From assembly GCA_023091735.1 (NCBI GenBank), contig JALKBU010000204.1, forward strand, positions 1-61,304: a stretch of DNA of 61,304 nucleotides. Direction: 5' to 3'. Below are positions 19,647 to 31,400 of the stretch, in pieces. A program made the position numbers and the translations under genes. Position 1 is the stretch's first letter. Every line of letters starts with the position of its first letter. The notes under the pieces were generated by a model, which saw only the letters and a program-made list of their open reading frames with translations, was not told the DNA's origin and made no database searches. Source of the DNA: Trichomonas tenax. Its lineage: Eukaryota; Parabasalia; Trichomonadida; Trichomonadidae.

Positions 19647-20030
19647 TTAGTTAATAAAAAACAAAATACAAAAAAATCTTTCATTATTTTCTACAAGTTT
19701 GAACATATACATTTACATAATCCAAACCGATTGTTAAGGCATTATATTCTTTACTAATTTTGAGCTTTTCATGAAGAAATGTTCAAAATTATTTCTTTTT
19801 TTTTAACTATATCATTGTTTAGTTAGAATTTAGAAGATTTTTGGATTTCTATTTTGTTGTTGGTTCAATATTGATATATTATGCAATATAAATAACATTG
19901 CTGAATTTTAAAAGCTGTTTTTCAGAATTAGTTATGCAGATACATGCTGAGTATGTATGTTTATAGGTTTTATAGCACTACAGCTATTAAATAATGATTC
20001 TAAACCGAAGTTGTGAGCAAAAAAAGTAAA
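19647..20030. other. intergenic spacer
   Basis: AT-rich spacer after the MFS stop. No gene found. Confidence 0.55.
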
Positions 20031-20037
20031 TAAAACG

Positions 20038-20060
20038 TGACATCATCCTAAAAAGTGTCA
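20038..20060 (+). promoter_or_regulatory. TGACAT / AAAAGTGTCA pair before the COMMD gene
   Basis: CGTGACATC (around 20036) and AAAAGTGTCA (20051-20060) end 6 bases before the ATG at 20067, giving a very short leader. The same (A)AAAGTGACA/GTGTCA words precede the helicase and coiled-coil genes. Confidence 0.4.
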
Positions 20061-20066
20061 ATATAA

Positions 20067-20579
20067 ATGGAATCGATAGACGAAGAGCGTCTTCAAGGCA
20101 TCATCAAGACTGTTGTTGATGTTGTCTTAGGATTTTCAAAGGAGAAAGTATTAAAGTCAAAACTCTTAGATTTCGATACACATCAGCGCGATATTCTTGT
20201 TCACACACTTATTACTGTTTTACGTCAGGGATTGGCTCAACGTCTCGAACCAGACGCTTTTAACGCATTAGTTGATGAAAAATTCGTCGAACAAAATGTC
20301 ATCACAAAAGGATTGAAAGAACATTATACCAAGAATATGGTTACACTCCAAACGCATTATACACAGCGCTGCCCATTGCATCCTTCGTTGATTGATTTCA
20401 AATGGGTTTCTACCCTTCCTTCAGATTCTAAATTCGGATTGACATCAGCCCAACCTTCCGTTAAATGCCAGTTCACCACAACAGAAGGAAACTTTTCTTT
20501 AGACATTTCACCAGAAGGTGTTCAAAATCTTGTTGAAGAAATACAAAAAATTCAAAATGCTATCCAAGAAATTAAATGA
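20067..20579 (+). CDS. COMM-domain protein
   Basis: A 170-residue protein with an all-helical N-terminal half (1-90). The C-terminal COMM domain (about 105-170) begins with the typical Trp/Phe strand (LIDFKWVSTL). It continues with a Pro-containing beta strand (SAQPSVKCQF) and ends in an amphipathic helix (GVQNLVEEIQKIQNAI). COMMD proteins form the ring of the Commander complex, which recycles endosomal cargo. The paralogue (COMMD1-10) cannot be chosen from this read; the length would fit several. Confidence 0.75.
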   Translation: MESIDEERLQGIIKTVVDVVLGFSKEKVLKSKLLDFDTHQRDILVHTLITVLRQGLAQRLEPDAFNALVDEKFVEQNVITKGLKEHYTKNMVTLQTHYTQRCPLHPSLIDFKWVSTLPSDSKFGLTSAQPSVKCQFTTTEGNFSLDISPEGVQNLVEEIQKIQNAIQEIK

Positions 20580-20884
20580 TTTCATTATAAATGAAACATA
20601 CCAGATTTCAATACCATATGCTTAATAAACCTATTAAATATCCCTGAATTTTGTCTTGACAAAATAATTACATATTTTTTATAATATGCGCTTATGACTA
20701 CAGGAACACTCATACTCTTTGGATCTGAGTTTCATCGATGTGTAATGTGATTTCATTTTGTTTGGCAATATTTTTATGAAATAATAAAAATTAACAAAAA
20801 AAGTGTTGTTAATTTAGCTATTTGTTCCAATACAGCAACGAAAATATACAATCAAACGATATTAGCGTTTTTTGATTTATTAAA
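20580..20884. other. intergenic spacer
   Basis: AT-rich, 305 bases. No exact promoter box found before the next start. Confidence 0.55.
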
Positions 20885-22198
20885 ATGTCTGAGATAAATA
20901 ATGAGTTACCTCAGTTATTAGAAATGATTTCTAACGAAACCGCCACGATAGAAGATGTTCTATTGCATAAATCTTTGTTTGCTGGCCTTAAACAAGAAGA
21001 AGAATCATTGATTGAATTTATATTAAATGGAAAGAATTTCAGAAAAATACTTAAATACGCGTTTTCCATTGATTTTATGGAGATTGAAAACTTTTTCAAT
21101 ATATCAGAGAAGGCTGTTGCCGTTATAATGTTCAATTGCGTTCCGATTCTCGATAGATTGACCGAGGATGATGGTTTTTCGAACTATCTTTTACAATTTT
21201 TTGATACAGAAGCTGCAAATCTTCCATTATTTTCAATTCATTTTGCGAACATTTTGAAAACATATCTGAATTACACTTCAGGAGCAATGTTAGGTGATTT
21301 ACAGGATATTTTCCCATTGCTGATCAAAAAAGTCAACAAATATCCATATGCAGACGTTCTTGAAACAATAATTATTCATTTTAATAATTTTATTGACGAC
21401 AAGAACTTGTTATTCGAACAGATAGCACAGGCAATCCAATACAGAGAATCGTATGCAATGACAGCAATTTTCATAATTTCTACTTTTGTTAAGAAATTAA
21501 TCGACGATAATCCAGAAGATCCTTTCGAAAACTTTGATTTCACTGTCATTGTGTTCGCTCTATTCGGTTGTGTGAAGAAACATGAGACTATTTCAATTAA
21601 AATTCAGGCACTGCAATTAATCAAGTTATTCAATAAGAATTCTAATAATTTTAATGATATTATATCCGAGCATGAGGAAGACTTTGATTTCTCTCTTTCA
21701 CCAATACTTCCAGAGCTTTTAGCAATTTATCCAAACAGAGCATTGAAAGCTTACAATCTTCTATTCGAAAATCCATACAACACGTTTTTGTGCAATAACA
21801 TTGTTCGAGCTATCATCGTTTGCGACCTTTCTGATGTCAATCAACTAATTCAAGATACGAATATAATCGATCTTATTTATAACAATCTTCACGAAGAAAG
21901 ACCAAATGCACACATTTTCAGACTCGCCAGATTCTTTAAGATCAAGCAGCGACAGCTCCCAGCATTAAACAGCGACAAATGGAAAGAATTGGAATCATTA
22001 ATCATCCTGAAAGTTGGATTTATTAGCGATAGTTATGGCGGCTCGTTATCTACATTTGATGTCAATGCTGACATTTTGTCTATCGAAAGAAATCTCAAGG
22101 CTGGCCAAGTCCTTAAATCTGTCGTTAATATGTTTAACTTTAATAGCTCTGATGAAGAAGGATCAGATGATGAAAAAGTATTCAATCCTTTTGATTGA
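20885..22198 (+). CDS. helical-repeat protein of unknown function
   Basis: A 437-residue protein made almost entirely of amphipathic helices, consistent with an ARM/HEAT-like solenoid. The C-terminal tail is acidic (SSDEEGSDDEKVFNPFD) and ends in an NPF-type motif. NPF motifs bind EH-domain endocytic proteins, so a trafficking adaptor role is possible but unproven. No catalytic motif is visible. Most codons are A/T-ending. The gene converges on the RNF32-like gene with only 96 bases between them. Confidence 0.65.
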   Translation: MSEINNELPQLLEMISNETATIEDVLLHKSLFAGLKQEEESLIEFILNGKNFRKILKYAFSIDFMEIENFFNISEKAVAVIMFNCVPILDRLTEDDGFSNYLLQFFDTEAANLPLFSIHFANILKTYLNYTSGAMLGDLQDIFPLLIKKVNKYPYADVLETIIIHFNNFIDDKNLLFEQIAQAIQYRESYAMTAIFIISTFVKKLIDDNPEDPFENFDFTVIVFALFGCVKKHETISIKIQALQLIKLFNKNSNNFNDIISEHEEDFDFSLSPILPELLAIYPNRALKAYNLLFENPYNTFLCNNIVRAIIVCDLSDVNQLIQDTNIIDLIYNNLHEERPNAHIFRLARFFKIKQRQLPALNSDKWKELESLIILKVGFISDSYGGSLSTFDVNADILSIERNLKAGQVLKSVVNMFNFNSSDEEGSDDEKVFNPFD

Positions 22199-22294
22199 GT
22201 GATGTTTTATATATAAAAATGATGTTCTTGTATTAAAATAGATACAAATAACTTTATAAAATACAAATAAATATGAAAAAAACATAGCAAAATG

Positions 22295-23446
22295 CTATCT
22301 CCAGCCGCTTCTTTTCGGAAGTTGTTTCTTAGGTTTTGGTTTTGCTTTGGATTTCGATTCCTTGAGAGGTTCAAGAGGCTGCTCTTCATCCGGCGGCTTC
22401 GGTGTCTGTCCGGCACTTTCGATCCATTTTTTGAATTGGAATGGAGATCTGCAGCATGGACAAGAAAGTGGTTTCTTTTCGCCTTCGCAAAATGAAACCC
22501 ATGATCGAAGACATGTTGTGTGGAAGATATGTCCACAAGATGTGACTGATGAATCTTCTGGCTTCATCTGTCGCAAGCAGACAGGGCAATCTCCAAATCC
22601 ACCATGATTCATCGCTGTTTGTTTGACAAATTCCCAGTCTACGAGTTTTGCTTGTTCTTCGGCAGCTTTCATGACATTTCTTGCCCATTCAAGATCGTGA
22701 TCAATTGAGCCCAGCACAGCATCAATAGCGTCTGACTGTCTATCAACAGCAGACACAAGCATATCTGATGCGAGATGTGCTTTATTGAGGATCCATTTCC
22801 TGTGTAGCTCTGTTCCTTCAGGAGCGAGTTCGCCCAATTTATTCCGCACCATGAAGCCGCGAAAAATTCTTTGTATTGTAACAGCACATCTCTCATTGTA
22901 CGCGGACGCTGCCTTCACATGCACAAACTCGTAAGGCTGTCGACAAACAGGGCATCGATTTTCCTGCCCACGTGAAAACTTCCTAAAATTCATAAGACAC
23001 GTTGCGTGAAGTAAGTGGGAACATGACAAAAGGACCATATTGTCAGGACCGAACTTTTCGAGGCAGATTGGACAAACTTCGTTGAAAAATCCACGTTTTT
23101 CTGCTTCAATTTTTACTGTTTCGAACTGTTCATCTGTTAATGGTGCTGGAGGCGGCTCGACGATACCGAGTTTTTCAGCCAGTGTGAGATTTTTATTGTA
23201 ATTATTTTGTTTATTTGATACTGTTTCTGATTCGAATATAGAATTTGTTGGTATAGGATTGAAGTGATGATGTCCGCATGAACATTTGTGCTGTTTTTGA
23301 GTTGCTGGTTTATTTGTTTTTTTCGGTGTTTTGGGTTTAACAATAGGGTCAAAATTCTCCCCCATTCGAATCTCCATATGCTGCTGAATAGCTGCAGCTC
23401 TGAGTGCTAAACTGATTTTGGGCTTTTTCTGCCCAAAACCGCGCAT
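22295..23446 (-). CDS. rnf32: RNF32-like RING-IQ-RING protein
   Basis: A 383-residue protein with two RING fingers split by an IQ motif, the diagnostic RNF32 architecture. RING 1 (125-168) is CPICLEKF, CSHLLHATC, CPVC. The IQ calmodulin-binding motif (191-201) is IQRIFRGFMVR. RING 2 (287-333) is CPVCLRQM, CGHIFHTTC, CPCC. RING-H2 domains recruit E2 enzymes, so it is probably a ubiquitin ligase regulated by calmodulin or centrin. RNF32 is linked to sperm and ciliated cells in animals, which suits a flagellate. An extra CSCGHHH cluster (55-61) near the N-terminus could bind metal. Confidence 0.85.
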   Translation of the reverse strand: MRGFGQKKPKISLALRAAAIQQHMEIRMGENFDPIVKPKTPKKTNKPATQKQHKCSCGHHHFNPIPTNSIFESETVSNKQNNYNKNLTLAEKLGIVEPPPAPLTDEQFETVKIEAEKRGFFNEVCPICLEKFGPDNMVLLSCSHLLHATCLMNFRKFSRGQENRCPVCRQPYEFVHVKAASAYNERCAVTIQRIFRGFMVRNKLGELAPEGTELHRKWILNKAHLASDMLVSAVDRQSDAIDAVLGSIDHDLEWARNVMKAAEEQAKLVDWEFVKQTAMNHGGFGDCPVCLRQMKPEDSSVTSCGHIFHTTCLRSWVSFCEGEKKPLSCPCCRSPFQFKKWIESAGQTPKPPDEEQPLEPLKESKSKAKPKPKKQLPKRSGWR

Positions 23447-24098
23447 TTATTTATAAATTTTTTCACGTTATAAAATTTTGCTTCTTTCACTATAAATAAA
23501 CGTACACTTTTTAAAACTTCTTTCATCATTTGTTGCTTAATATGGGTTATGCTCATTAGCCGTATTTGATAAAATGAAATGCAGTGGGGCTATGTCAGCT
23601 GTGTTATGATCTGCTTGCATTATATTAGATGTTCTAATGTGACTTTTGATATTTGCTATAAAATGCAAACAATGCATTATAGATTTCGTTCAAAGGTAGA
23701 ATAACTACATGTTGCTTGATTGGATTTATTCAAAACTCATTTTTATTTTTGATTTGAAATTTATAAACTGACTTTCTGTTATTGAAAAAATAATGTTTGG
23801 GAAACACTGGAGTATTTATTAAGTATTCAGATTATAAAATGATTGTTTTATAAAAATTCGATTTTGGAATATTCTAGCATTTCTTCATTATTTTCATAGC
23901 CTACATAACAGCAATTTCATGGAAATAATTGATTGTATCAACATCAAATGATCAAGTATTGAAAAATATGTTCCGAATTGCAATATATTGTGGAGCAATA
24001 CTGATATTCGTTATTTGTGCATGTAGATGACTCAAATTGTTGAATGTGAAATGCATAATTTCAGATTGTGATTGAATTTAAGCAAGAGCCGCAACTCT
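23447..24098. other. gene-free spacer
   Basis: AT-rich, about 650 bases upstream of the RNF32-like gene. No coding sequence or strong repeat. Confidence 0.5.
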
Positions 24099-24510
24099 TT
24101 ACGGCCTTGATGTGCTCTCTGGTTCTTTCTCCTCTCCTTTTGGTTCTAATTCATTCATATAATTTTCAATTTCACTCTCAAGTGATGTTTCATCAACAGT
24201 TTCAATTGGTATTCCGAGAAGTTCTCCAATTTCATTGAGCCCTTCGTCCTGAGCTCTATTTTCTTCCATTAAAGCTTCAACTTTCTCTGGAGTATATATT
24301 CTTCAGTGGATTTCTTAAGTGCACTGTTTGTCATTTCAATAGATTTAACATAGTCTTTGGTAATTTTGGCTGATCTTATGCTTTCGAGTTGTTGAATACA
24401 ATTTAACTTTTTATCTAAAGCTCTGTCTTTGGCTTTTTCGCGTGTTTTATTCAACAATAGTAAGTTCTTAGGAAAAGCACTTTTTCAAAGTCGATTGAAA
24501 AACTAAGTTA
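24099..24510 (-). pseudogene. SNF7/CHMP-family (ESCRT-III) pseudogene, 3' half
   Basis: On the minus strand one frame reads KDRALDKKLNCIQQLESIRS through SIEMTNSALKKSTEEY and then ends. The next frame continues with PEKVEALMEENRAQDEGLNE, IGELLGIPIETVDETSLESE and a final MNEL, stopping at 24099-24101. Together they match the second half of an SNF7-domain protein: the charged helix, the EALMEE helix and the C-terminal regulatory Asp/Glu region. The frame break lies in a TATATA run near 24293, where two bases fewer would restore continuity, so dinucleotide slippage is the likely cause. The SNF7 core helix hairpin is missing: the open frame stops near 24530, at the edge of the hairpin array. No intact ESCRT-III gene lies in the window. 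Confidence 0.6.
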
Positions 24511-24523
24511 TTTCGACGCAGAC

Positions 24524-24608
24524 CGAGATCCCTCGTTTCTTTAGCAAGTTAATCCTTAGTATCACATGAATCTAAGTCAATCACCCGCTGAAGAAACAAG
24601 GGATCTCG
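24524..24608. repeat. hairpin A (first of four)
   Basis: Arms 24524-24545 and 24587-24608, 22 bases with two mismatches, around a 41-base loop. The left arm ends TTTCTTTAGC. The arm tips and parts of the loop align with hairpin A' at 24755-24867. Confidence 0.85.
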
Positions 24609-24650
24609 TGTTTTTTTGCGGAGATAACCTGGATTCACAAAAATATTTTG

Positions 24651-24726
24651 TTTTTGGCCATCTTTGATACTGAGCGCATCTGCCACACATATGATAGCTG
24701 CATACAGTATCAAAGATGTCCAAAAA
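24651..24726. repeat. hairpin B (second of four)
   Basis: Arms 24651-24672 (starting TTTTTGGCCATC) and 24705-24726, 22 bases with one mismatch, around a 32-base loop. Related to hairpin B' at 24897-24980: the same TTTTTGGCC stem base, and TAGCTGCA near the 3' side of the loop. Confidence 0.85.
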
Positions 24727-24754
24727 GCAGAATTTTAAAAAATAAATCGACACG

Positions 24755-24867
24755 ATTTCGGCAAAGGCTGATGTTTTTCGCTTCTTTAGCTAGTGACTTC
24801 TTAGAGATGCATAGATCCCAGATATTCACCAGCTAAAGAAGCGAAAAACATCAGCCCTTACCGAAAT
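24755..24867. repeat. hairpin A' (third of four)
   Basis: The longest stem: arms 24755-24791 and 24831-24867, 35 of 37 positions paired, around a 39-base loop that can extend the stem (GTGA/TCAC). Both mismatches become G-U pairs if the minus strand is transcribed. Confidence 0.9.
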
Positions 24868-24896
24868 TACTTCGATGCACAACTTTCTTCTTGAAA

Positions 24897-24980
24897 GTGT
24901 TTTTGGCCCATTTCTGCTGCTGCACGCAGCCATGCAGCGTGGTATAGCTGCACACAACAGCAAAAATGAGCCAAAAACAC
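24897..24980. repeat. hairpin B' (fourth of four)
   Basis: Arms 24897-24919 and 24958-24980, 21 of 23 positions paired, around a 38-base loop rich in GCTGCA-type words. Both mismatches are G-U pairs in minus-strand RNA. Confidence 0.85.
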
Positions 24981-25425
24981 CTATATAATTTAATTTATTT
25001 CTCTCATATCAAATTCAAATAGATATTCACCCTTTATTAATTTTTTTGACATTTTTTTCGCTTTACATCAAATGTCACCTTTTAAAAATCTGATATTCTG
25101 ACGCTTTACAACGTGACTAGTTGACACACAAAACATTGCAAATTTATTTCTGATATATTATATTTCAACGTAATGTCTTCATAAAATGATTGGAGTGAAA
25201 AAGATAAAAAATGTTACAAATCATAATCGAACTCAATACCGATAAATTCATACAACTGTACCACCGATAACAAATTACAAAATTGATAAATAATTGAAGT
25301 TGATAACCGAATAAACAATTTTATTACAATGAATCTCAAGCTGGTTGTATGTCCCTTTGATTATTCTCTTTATGTTCTACTCAATTATCACCAAAAAATG
25401 AACTTTAAATCTAAAAAAATTTTTG
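24981..25425. promoter_or_regulatory. spacer with TTTGACA-type words before the giant gene
   Basis: AT-rich spacer. TTTTTTTGACATTTT near 25046, ATGTCACC near 25073 and GTTGACAC near 25120 resemble the recurrent promoter words but lie 300 or more bases before the start. No coding sequence seen. Confidence 0.35.
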
Positions 25426-28400
25426 ATGAAGAATTCAACTGATGACCTTGCAAATTATTTGATGACTGCCACAGTCAAACAGGGCGAAGGAAACTTCAAA
25501 CCTGATATGTCCAACAAATATGAGACGATGTGTCAGTCTATTTGCAAAGATTTATCATATTCCGGGCGAGTTGATCGGCAGTCTATGCTAGAAATCAACC
25601 AGCTGTTGAAGACTGTTTTTGTATCTTACGCGTGTTCATTTGGAATGTTAAAACAACTTTTAGTTCCAAAATTAATGCCAAAAATTACTTTTTCTCTCGC
25701 GATCATTGACATTCTTTACGATTATATGAAATTCTTAAGCAATACATTTATGTTTGCCATCGATGATATCATGGATGAAGTTCAAGGAAAGAAAGTTTCA
25801 GAATTTAACAAGACAACTGCGCTTCTTGAGCATTTAGTTACACCGTTTTCGGCAGTAGCAACTTGCTGTGATGAAGAGTCACAAACGTGCACGCAAATTG
25901 GACGCCTTGCCGAAATTTTGCCATTAACCACCAAAATATCTCGTGTTTTAAAGCAAATTGTTCAGGCATCTAAGACATTTTCTGCAAATAAACCAGCAAA
26001 CGAGACAAACTCTGCAATTAAACAGCTCAAAACACAACTTGAACCTTGGATAACTGATTTGAACCAGCTTCTCGAAAAGAACTTACGACTTACACAGGGA
26101 GCTGTTCAGCCTCAGTTCACTGAAGCCATGCAAGGATTCATTCGTAAAATGCAAATTCAAGAAATAAGAAGTTTTGCGCACTTTGCACTTGACGTCATCA
26201 TTTTATCAAGAGCAAAGCTGAAGCACTACAGGCAGCATATTATTCGTCTCAAAACAATCGCATCTCGTCTCGCTAAGTCTGTTTCAAAACTTAATAACAT
26301 TTTCCTCAATATTTCAGCAACAGGAAAACTCGTTGACTCAGGCTTAAAGAACGGCCTTACAGCAATTAAACTCTTCACAGCATTTTCTACATCATACATC
26401 AAATCTAACTGCGGACAGGATTCATTAATCCTCGAACATCTTGAAGATTGTAAGAAGAACTTCTTGCAGGACTCAGAAACATATGAGCCTTACTATAACG
26501 CAGCTACAAATCATATTCCACGTGAAGCACAACAATCTTCGATGTTTTCGAATATGGAATATCTTAAGTGCAAATACTCAACGGAATTGCCATTTGTTCA
26601 CACAATTCTCCAAATTGCAAGTAACTTCTTGAACAAAAACTTCTCTCTTGGAATGATTGAGATATATGTTCAACAATTCAACGATTTTCTCGCTGAATTA
26701 AACAAGAAATTCAATAGCAATCCACCAAAGAGCCAGAGCATTGTCATTTACACGAAAGCTAAGCTTGAAATCGATTTTGAAAAATTCCAAAATTCAATTT
26801 CATCGTTCAAAAGCAATCCAAACGATCCCGTGTTCCAAGACAGCGTTGTCATTTCAGCAGTCACTCTTGTTCTTACAGCAATCACAGTTGATGGCTGCCC
26901 AGATAACATCGCTGTTGCTTTGTTCTGCATTGAGTTAAGTGGCAGATTATTAATTGATCAACTCGAGCACGGCTACGATGAAGTCGAAGCATGGCAAGAA
27001 ATCCATGGATTGAAGCCAATCGGTACAAAACTTCTTCCAGGATTCTTCAAAGTCTGCCAAGATGCCATTCAAGTATTAAAGCGCTGCAAAGACTTCACTG
27101 TATCATCTCTCACACGTGCTGCGAGTGTTTGGGCTCAAATCACGCCACTCTTTTACGCCATTTGTACATCAACAGAAGGCGCAAGCAAAGCAGGTGCGAA
27201 CGGCACAAACATCCTCAGATTGCAGATATACTGCAACAAGTACATCGAAAACGGCCACAACTTCAGATTAGCTATCACAAACATGCTCTTCCAAGTCGCA
27301 GCATCGATGACAAAGTTCGGCGCACAGAACAATTTCGAGACAAAGGCTCTCAAAGACGCAATCTGGTCAGCAAGCAGAGTTTTATGCTTCTCATCAGATA
27401 ATGCCGGTGAATTGAGGAACGCTGTTAGCACAAGCCTTGGACAGTTCCAGACACTCTACAATGATCAAGATGGACTTGTTGCGCAGGCAATTGGAACAAA
27501 TGCTCAGGCTGCCATTAACTACGCTAATGCCATGGAAATTTCATTCACGAGCATCGAACTTTTGCTTCCAAGCTTGATGCTTTCCTCCAACATCAGAAAC
27601 ATTGCTGCACATAATGAGGCAATTGATCAGTGCATTCAGGGCCACAAGCCAGTTATCAACGAGGCTATCCTTCTTGCTCTCGAATTCCAGAGTATGCTGT
27701 TCACCTTGATGTATCTCGCTCCAGAAATCGTCAACGCCGATTCGATCTTCTGCGTCTCAGAGTTCATTTACTTCAGTGGAAAGTACGACATGGGTGATAA
27801 GAGCGCCGAAAACGATGTCATCGACTGCAGTGATATGTGCAGCAGTCTCGCAACACAATTCGCTGAGCAGTGCAAGGAGATGGAAATTGAAGTGTCCCAG
27901 AAACAGTTTAAGCCATCAAAGATTGAAGATGCAAATGTTCCAAATTCACCATTCTTCGTTCCAGCGCTATTTGATTTCGCAACACGCGAAGTTATTCAGT
28001 CGACAGAACTCACAAATACACCGTTCTATGAGCTCTCTGCTGCATTGCTCAAGATCATAATGCAATACATCCAGAGATCTGGGACGGCATCTCAAGATGA
28101 AGACGAAGAGGAAACTATCCCTGAAATTCCATTCGAAACTGACTCAGAGATCACTGTCAGGAAGTCACACAAGCGTGCTGACATGGAACCACCGCTCATG
28201 GCAAAGCCACCAGCTTTACCTGTCCTTCCAACGGTTCCGACAAAGAACGAACCGATCTCTGAGCCACCTCACGGAACTATATTCATCAACGAAACTGCAT
28301 CAATCCTTAATCCACACGGAATGACTCTTCCACCGGAATTAAATATCCAGCCACCAGATCCATTAGCTACACCACAGTCACAGAGCCCACAGAATCAGGC

Positions 28401-31400
28401 GGTTCCTAAGTTCCCGATTGAAGCACAAAAGCTTCCATCACCAGAAAGCCTCTCTGATAAGCCATTCAACATTAATCCATCAATGCCTATTTCCCAACCA
28501 GTCAAGAACGTTGATTTTGCTGCTCCTGCAGCAGTTGACAAACAAGAATTAACAACAAGCAGTGATCCTTCAGATTGGCAAGATGAATCTGATTCTGATT
28601 CTCTCAGCACATCTACATCGAAATCAACAAAGAAGAGCAGCAGCTCCATCCAATTGACGACTTCAACAACAAACACACCACCACCAAAGTTCCAAGTTCC
28701 GCCTCAGATGAATACACCGCCACCGTTCCCAGGACAACCTCCGTCATTGCCTGATTCAATGGTTTCGATGCCTCTTCCAAAGCTAGAGCCAATACTGCTC
28801 CCAATGTTCGAGCCTGATCCTTCGACAAATTCCAACGTTCATAATTCGGGCAAGAAGAAGTATCCACCGCCACCAAAGAACCAGCCACCGCCTCCTCCAA
28901 AAGATGGACTCGTTGACAAGAGGAAGAACTCAATGCCACCACCACCACCTCCAACAATCAGGCCAGTTCCTACGCCACCGATAATTAAATCGCCAACCGA
29001 ATTCCAGCGCCCAATTCCAGTATCACCACCAATTCCAACGATGGAAGACTCTGATTCAGATTCAGAAAGCTCATCATCATCGAGCACAAGCAGCACCGAG
29101 ATATCTGCTGTTTTGCCAAGCGATATGAAGCCTTTCGATTCCGGCCATAAGAATCCAATGATCCCATCTCCAGCTCAGGCACCACCACCGGTCCAGAAAA
29201 TTGATCAGCAGTACGAAATTAAGAATATCTTCCAGCCGCCTAAGAAGGATGCATGCAAGATGCCACCAACATTTGTTCCTCCATCAAAGATGATGGGTCA
29301 AAGCCTTCCAATTGCCACTCCAACATTCACGCCTCCAAAGAAGATTGGCTCGTTTGAGAACTCGATTGAGTTTTCCAAGATTGGAGCTGAAAAGCCGAAA
29401 TCTCCACCACCGCCACCTACGGAGGATGTTCCTGTTATCTTACAGAAGCCGCCAGAGGAGATTCCGTCACCACTTAGAACACCACCTTCAACGGAGTCCG
29501 CTTCTGAGAGCAAGATTGAGATCACCCAGCACATCAAACCAAAAGTAGATTCTCCACCTCTGCTTCCACAATCTCCTGAGTCAAGAACACTTCCACAAAT
29601 GCCATCAATGCCTCCTATGCAACCAATGGCTGGACCACCAACACTTCCTGCCTTCATGCCAATATCTCCACCGCCTTCTGAGATGCAGCAAAAGGATTCA
29701 CTTCAGGCTATTCCTCCACAGCAGCCACCAGAGGCTGAGTTCAAGCCACCGCCGCAGCTGAGCTCAAAGGACTCATTGCTAATGTTCACGCCAGGAGGTC
29801 CACCTCCTCTTCCAACAGGACCGCCACTTCCAACTGGCCCAGATTCAGGAAAGCTTCCTGCATTCGCACTTCCACCGATGCCACCAATGATGATGATGCA
29901 AGGATTTGCACCAATGCCTCCAATGACATCACCTCAACAAATGCCATCAATGCCAGCGTTACCACCACAGCCTACATCACAGCAAATGCCACCAATGCCT
30001 CCAGTCAGGACTATTCCTGTCACAGAGGTTGAAGAGAAAGGAAGCACATCATCGTCTTCATCATCCTCGTCATCAACATCCATGCCGCCATCATCGCTGA
30101 AATCTGCCAAGGATGAGGTTGAAATTCCACCGCACATTGATACATTTCATACAGACGATCCAATCCCACCAATGCCACCTCAGCATCTTGAAACACCACC
30201 ATCCTATTTCTCAGCATTCCCGATGTCACCGTTCAGCATGAACAACAATCCTCCTCCACTTCCTACAGGACCACCAGCGCCAAAGCTATCTCCTACTGAC
30301 TCGCCACAGGAGGTGCCTCAGATGCCACCAATGCCTCAAACAGACTCATTGCTATTGCAGCCGAAACCACATCAGGAAATGCCACCAATGCCGATGATGC
30401 CACCAATGCCACAAACAGACTCTCTTCCACTTCAGCCATCTCCATCAGAGAAGAGACAAAATAGAGATTCTCTTGCGATGGCACTTCCTGCAATGCCAGT
30501 GATGCCAACAATGGTAACAATCTCATCACCACCGAAGTCGGATGTTCCACCAATGCCAGCAATGGCTCCACCGATGCCATCTATGGTTCCTGCACCAATG
30601 CCAAAGAAGTCATCTTCTTCATCTTCGTCTTCATCAAGCTATGATGAGAAAGAATATGACTTCGAAGAGTTCAATGCAACACATCAGCCACCTCCATCAC
30701 AGATGCCAAAGTTGCCACCATCACCAATCCTGAATCTTCCTGTTCAGACACCAGAACCACAGCCACCACAATCACCACCTCCACAACAAATTCCGCAGAT
30801 GCCACAAATCCAAATCACAACACAACCCGCGCCGCAGCAGCAGCCACAAATCGACTTCACACCTGTCGAAGTTCCAGAAATTGCACAGCCTTCAATTGTC
30901 GCATCTCCACATGGAATCAACAAAGTTTACACTGGAGAGCCCATTGTTACAGAGGATATTACAACTCCACCTAATGAGCTTGATCTTGTCACTGAATACC
31001 TTCAGCCAGTCGCTGTCTCTCCATTTGATGAGAACGAGATCCTCACAAAGTATGGAATTTCTGTGAAGAACGACGTTACAGCGCCAGCAACACTTGGTGA
31101 TGGCCATATCCCAAGCATTGCCGAAATTCTTGCAATCATCAACTCCGATATTGGCTTCGATGATGATCTTGAAGAGATTGTTCCAAAGCTCGAAGACCGC
31201 CTAATTCCTCAGAAGCCATATTCACAACGTCACAGTGATGCAGCCATGAACCGCAGTCCAGCAAAAGATGCACCATATGGCATGCCAAGAAGCGAAAATG
31301 ATCTCGACTTGACAACAACACCACTTACATTTGGTGACCCCCTTGTCGTCAAGCAGCAAGCTCAGCCGAAGGGCCCAGCAGGTTCGCTTCCTCAGTTCCC

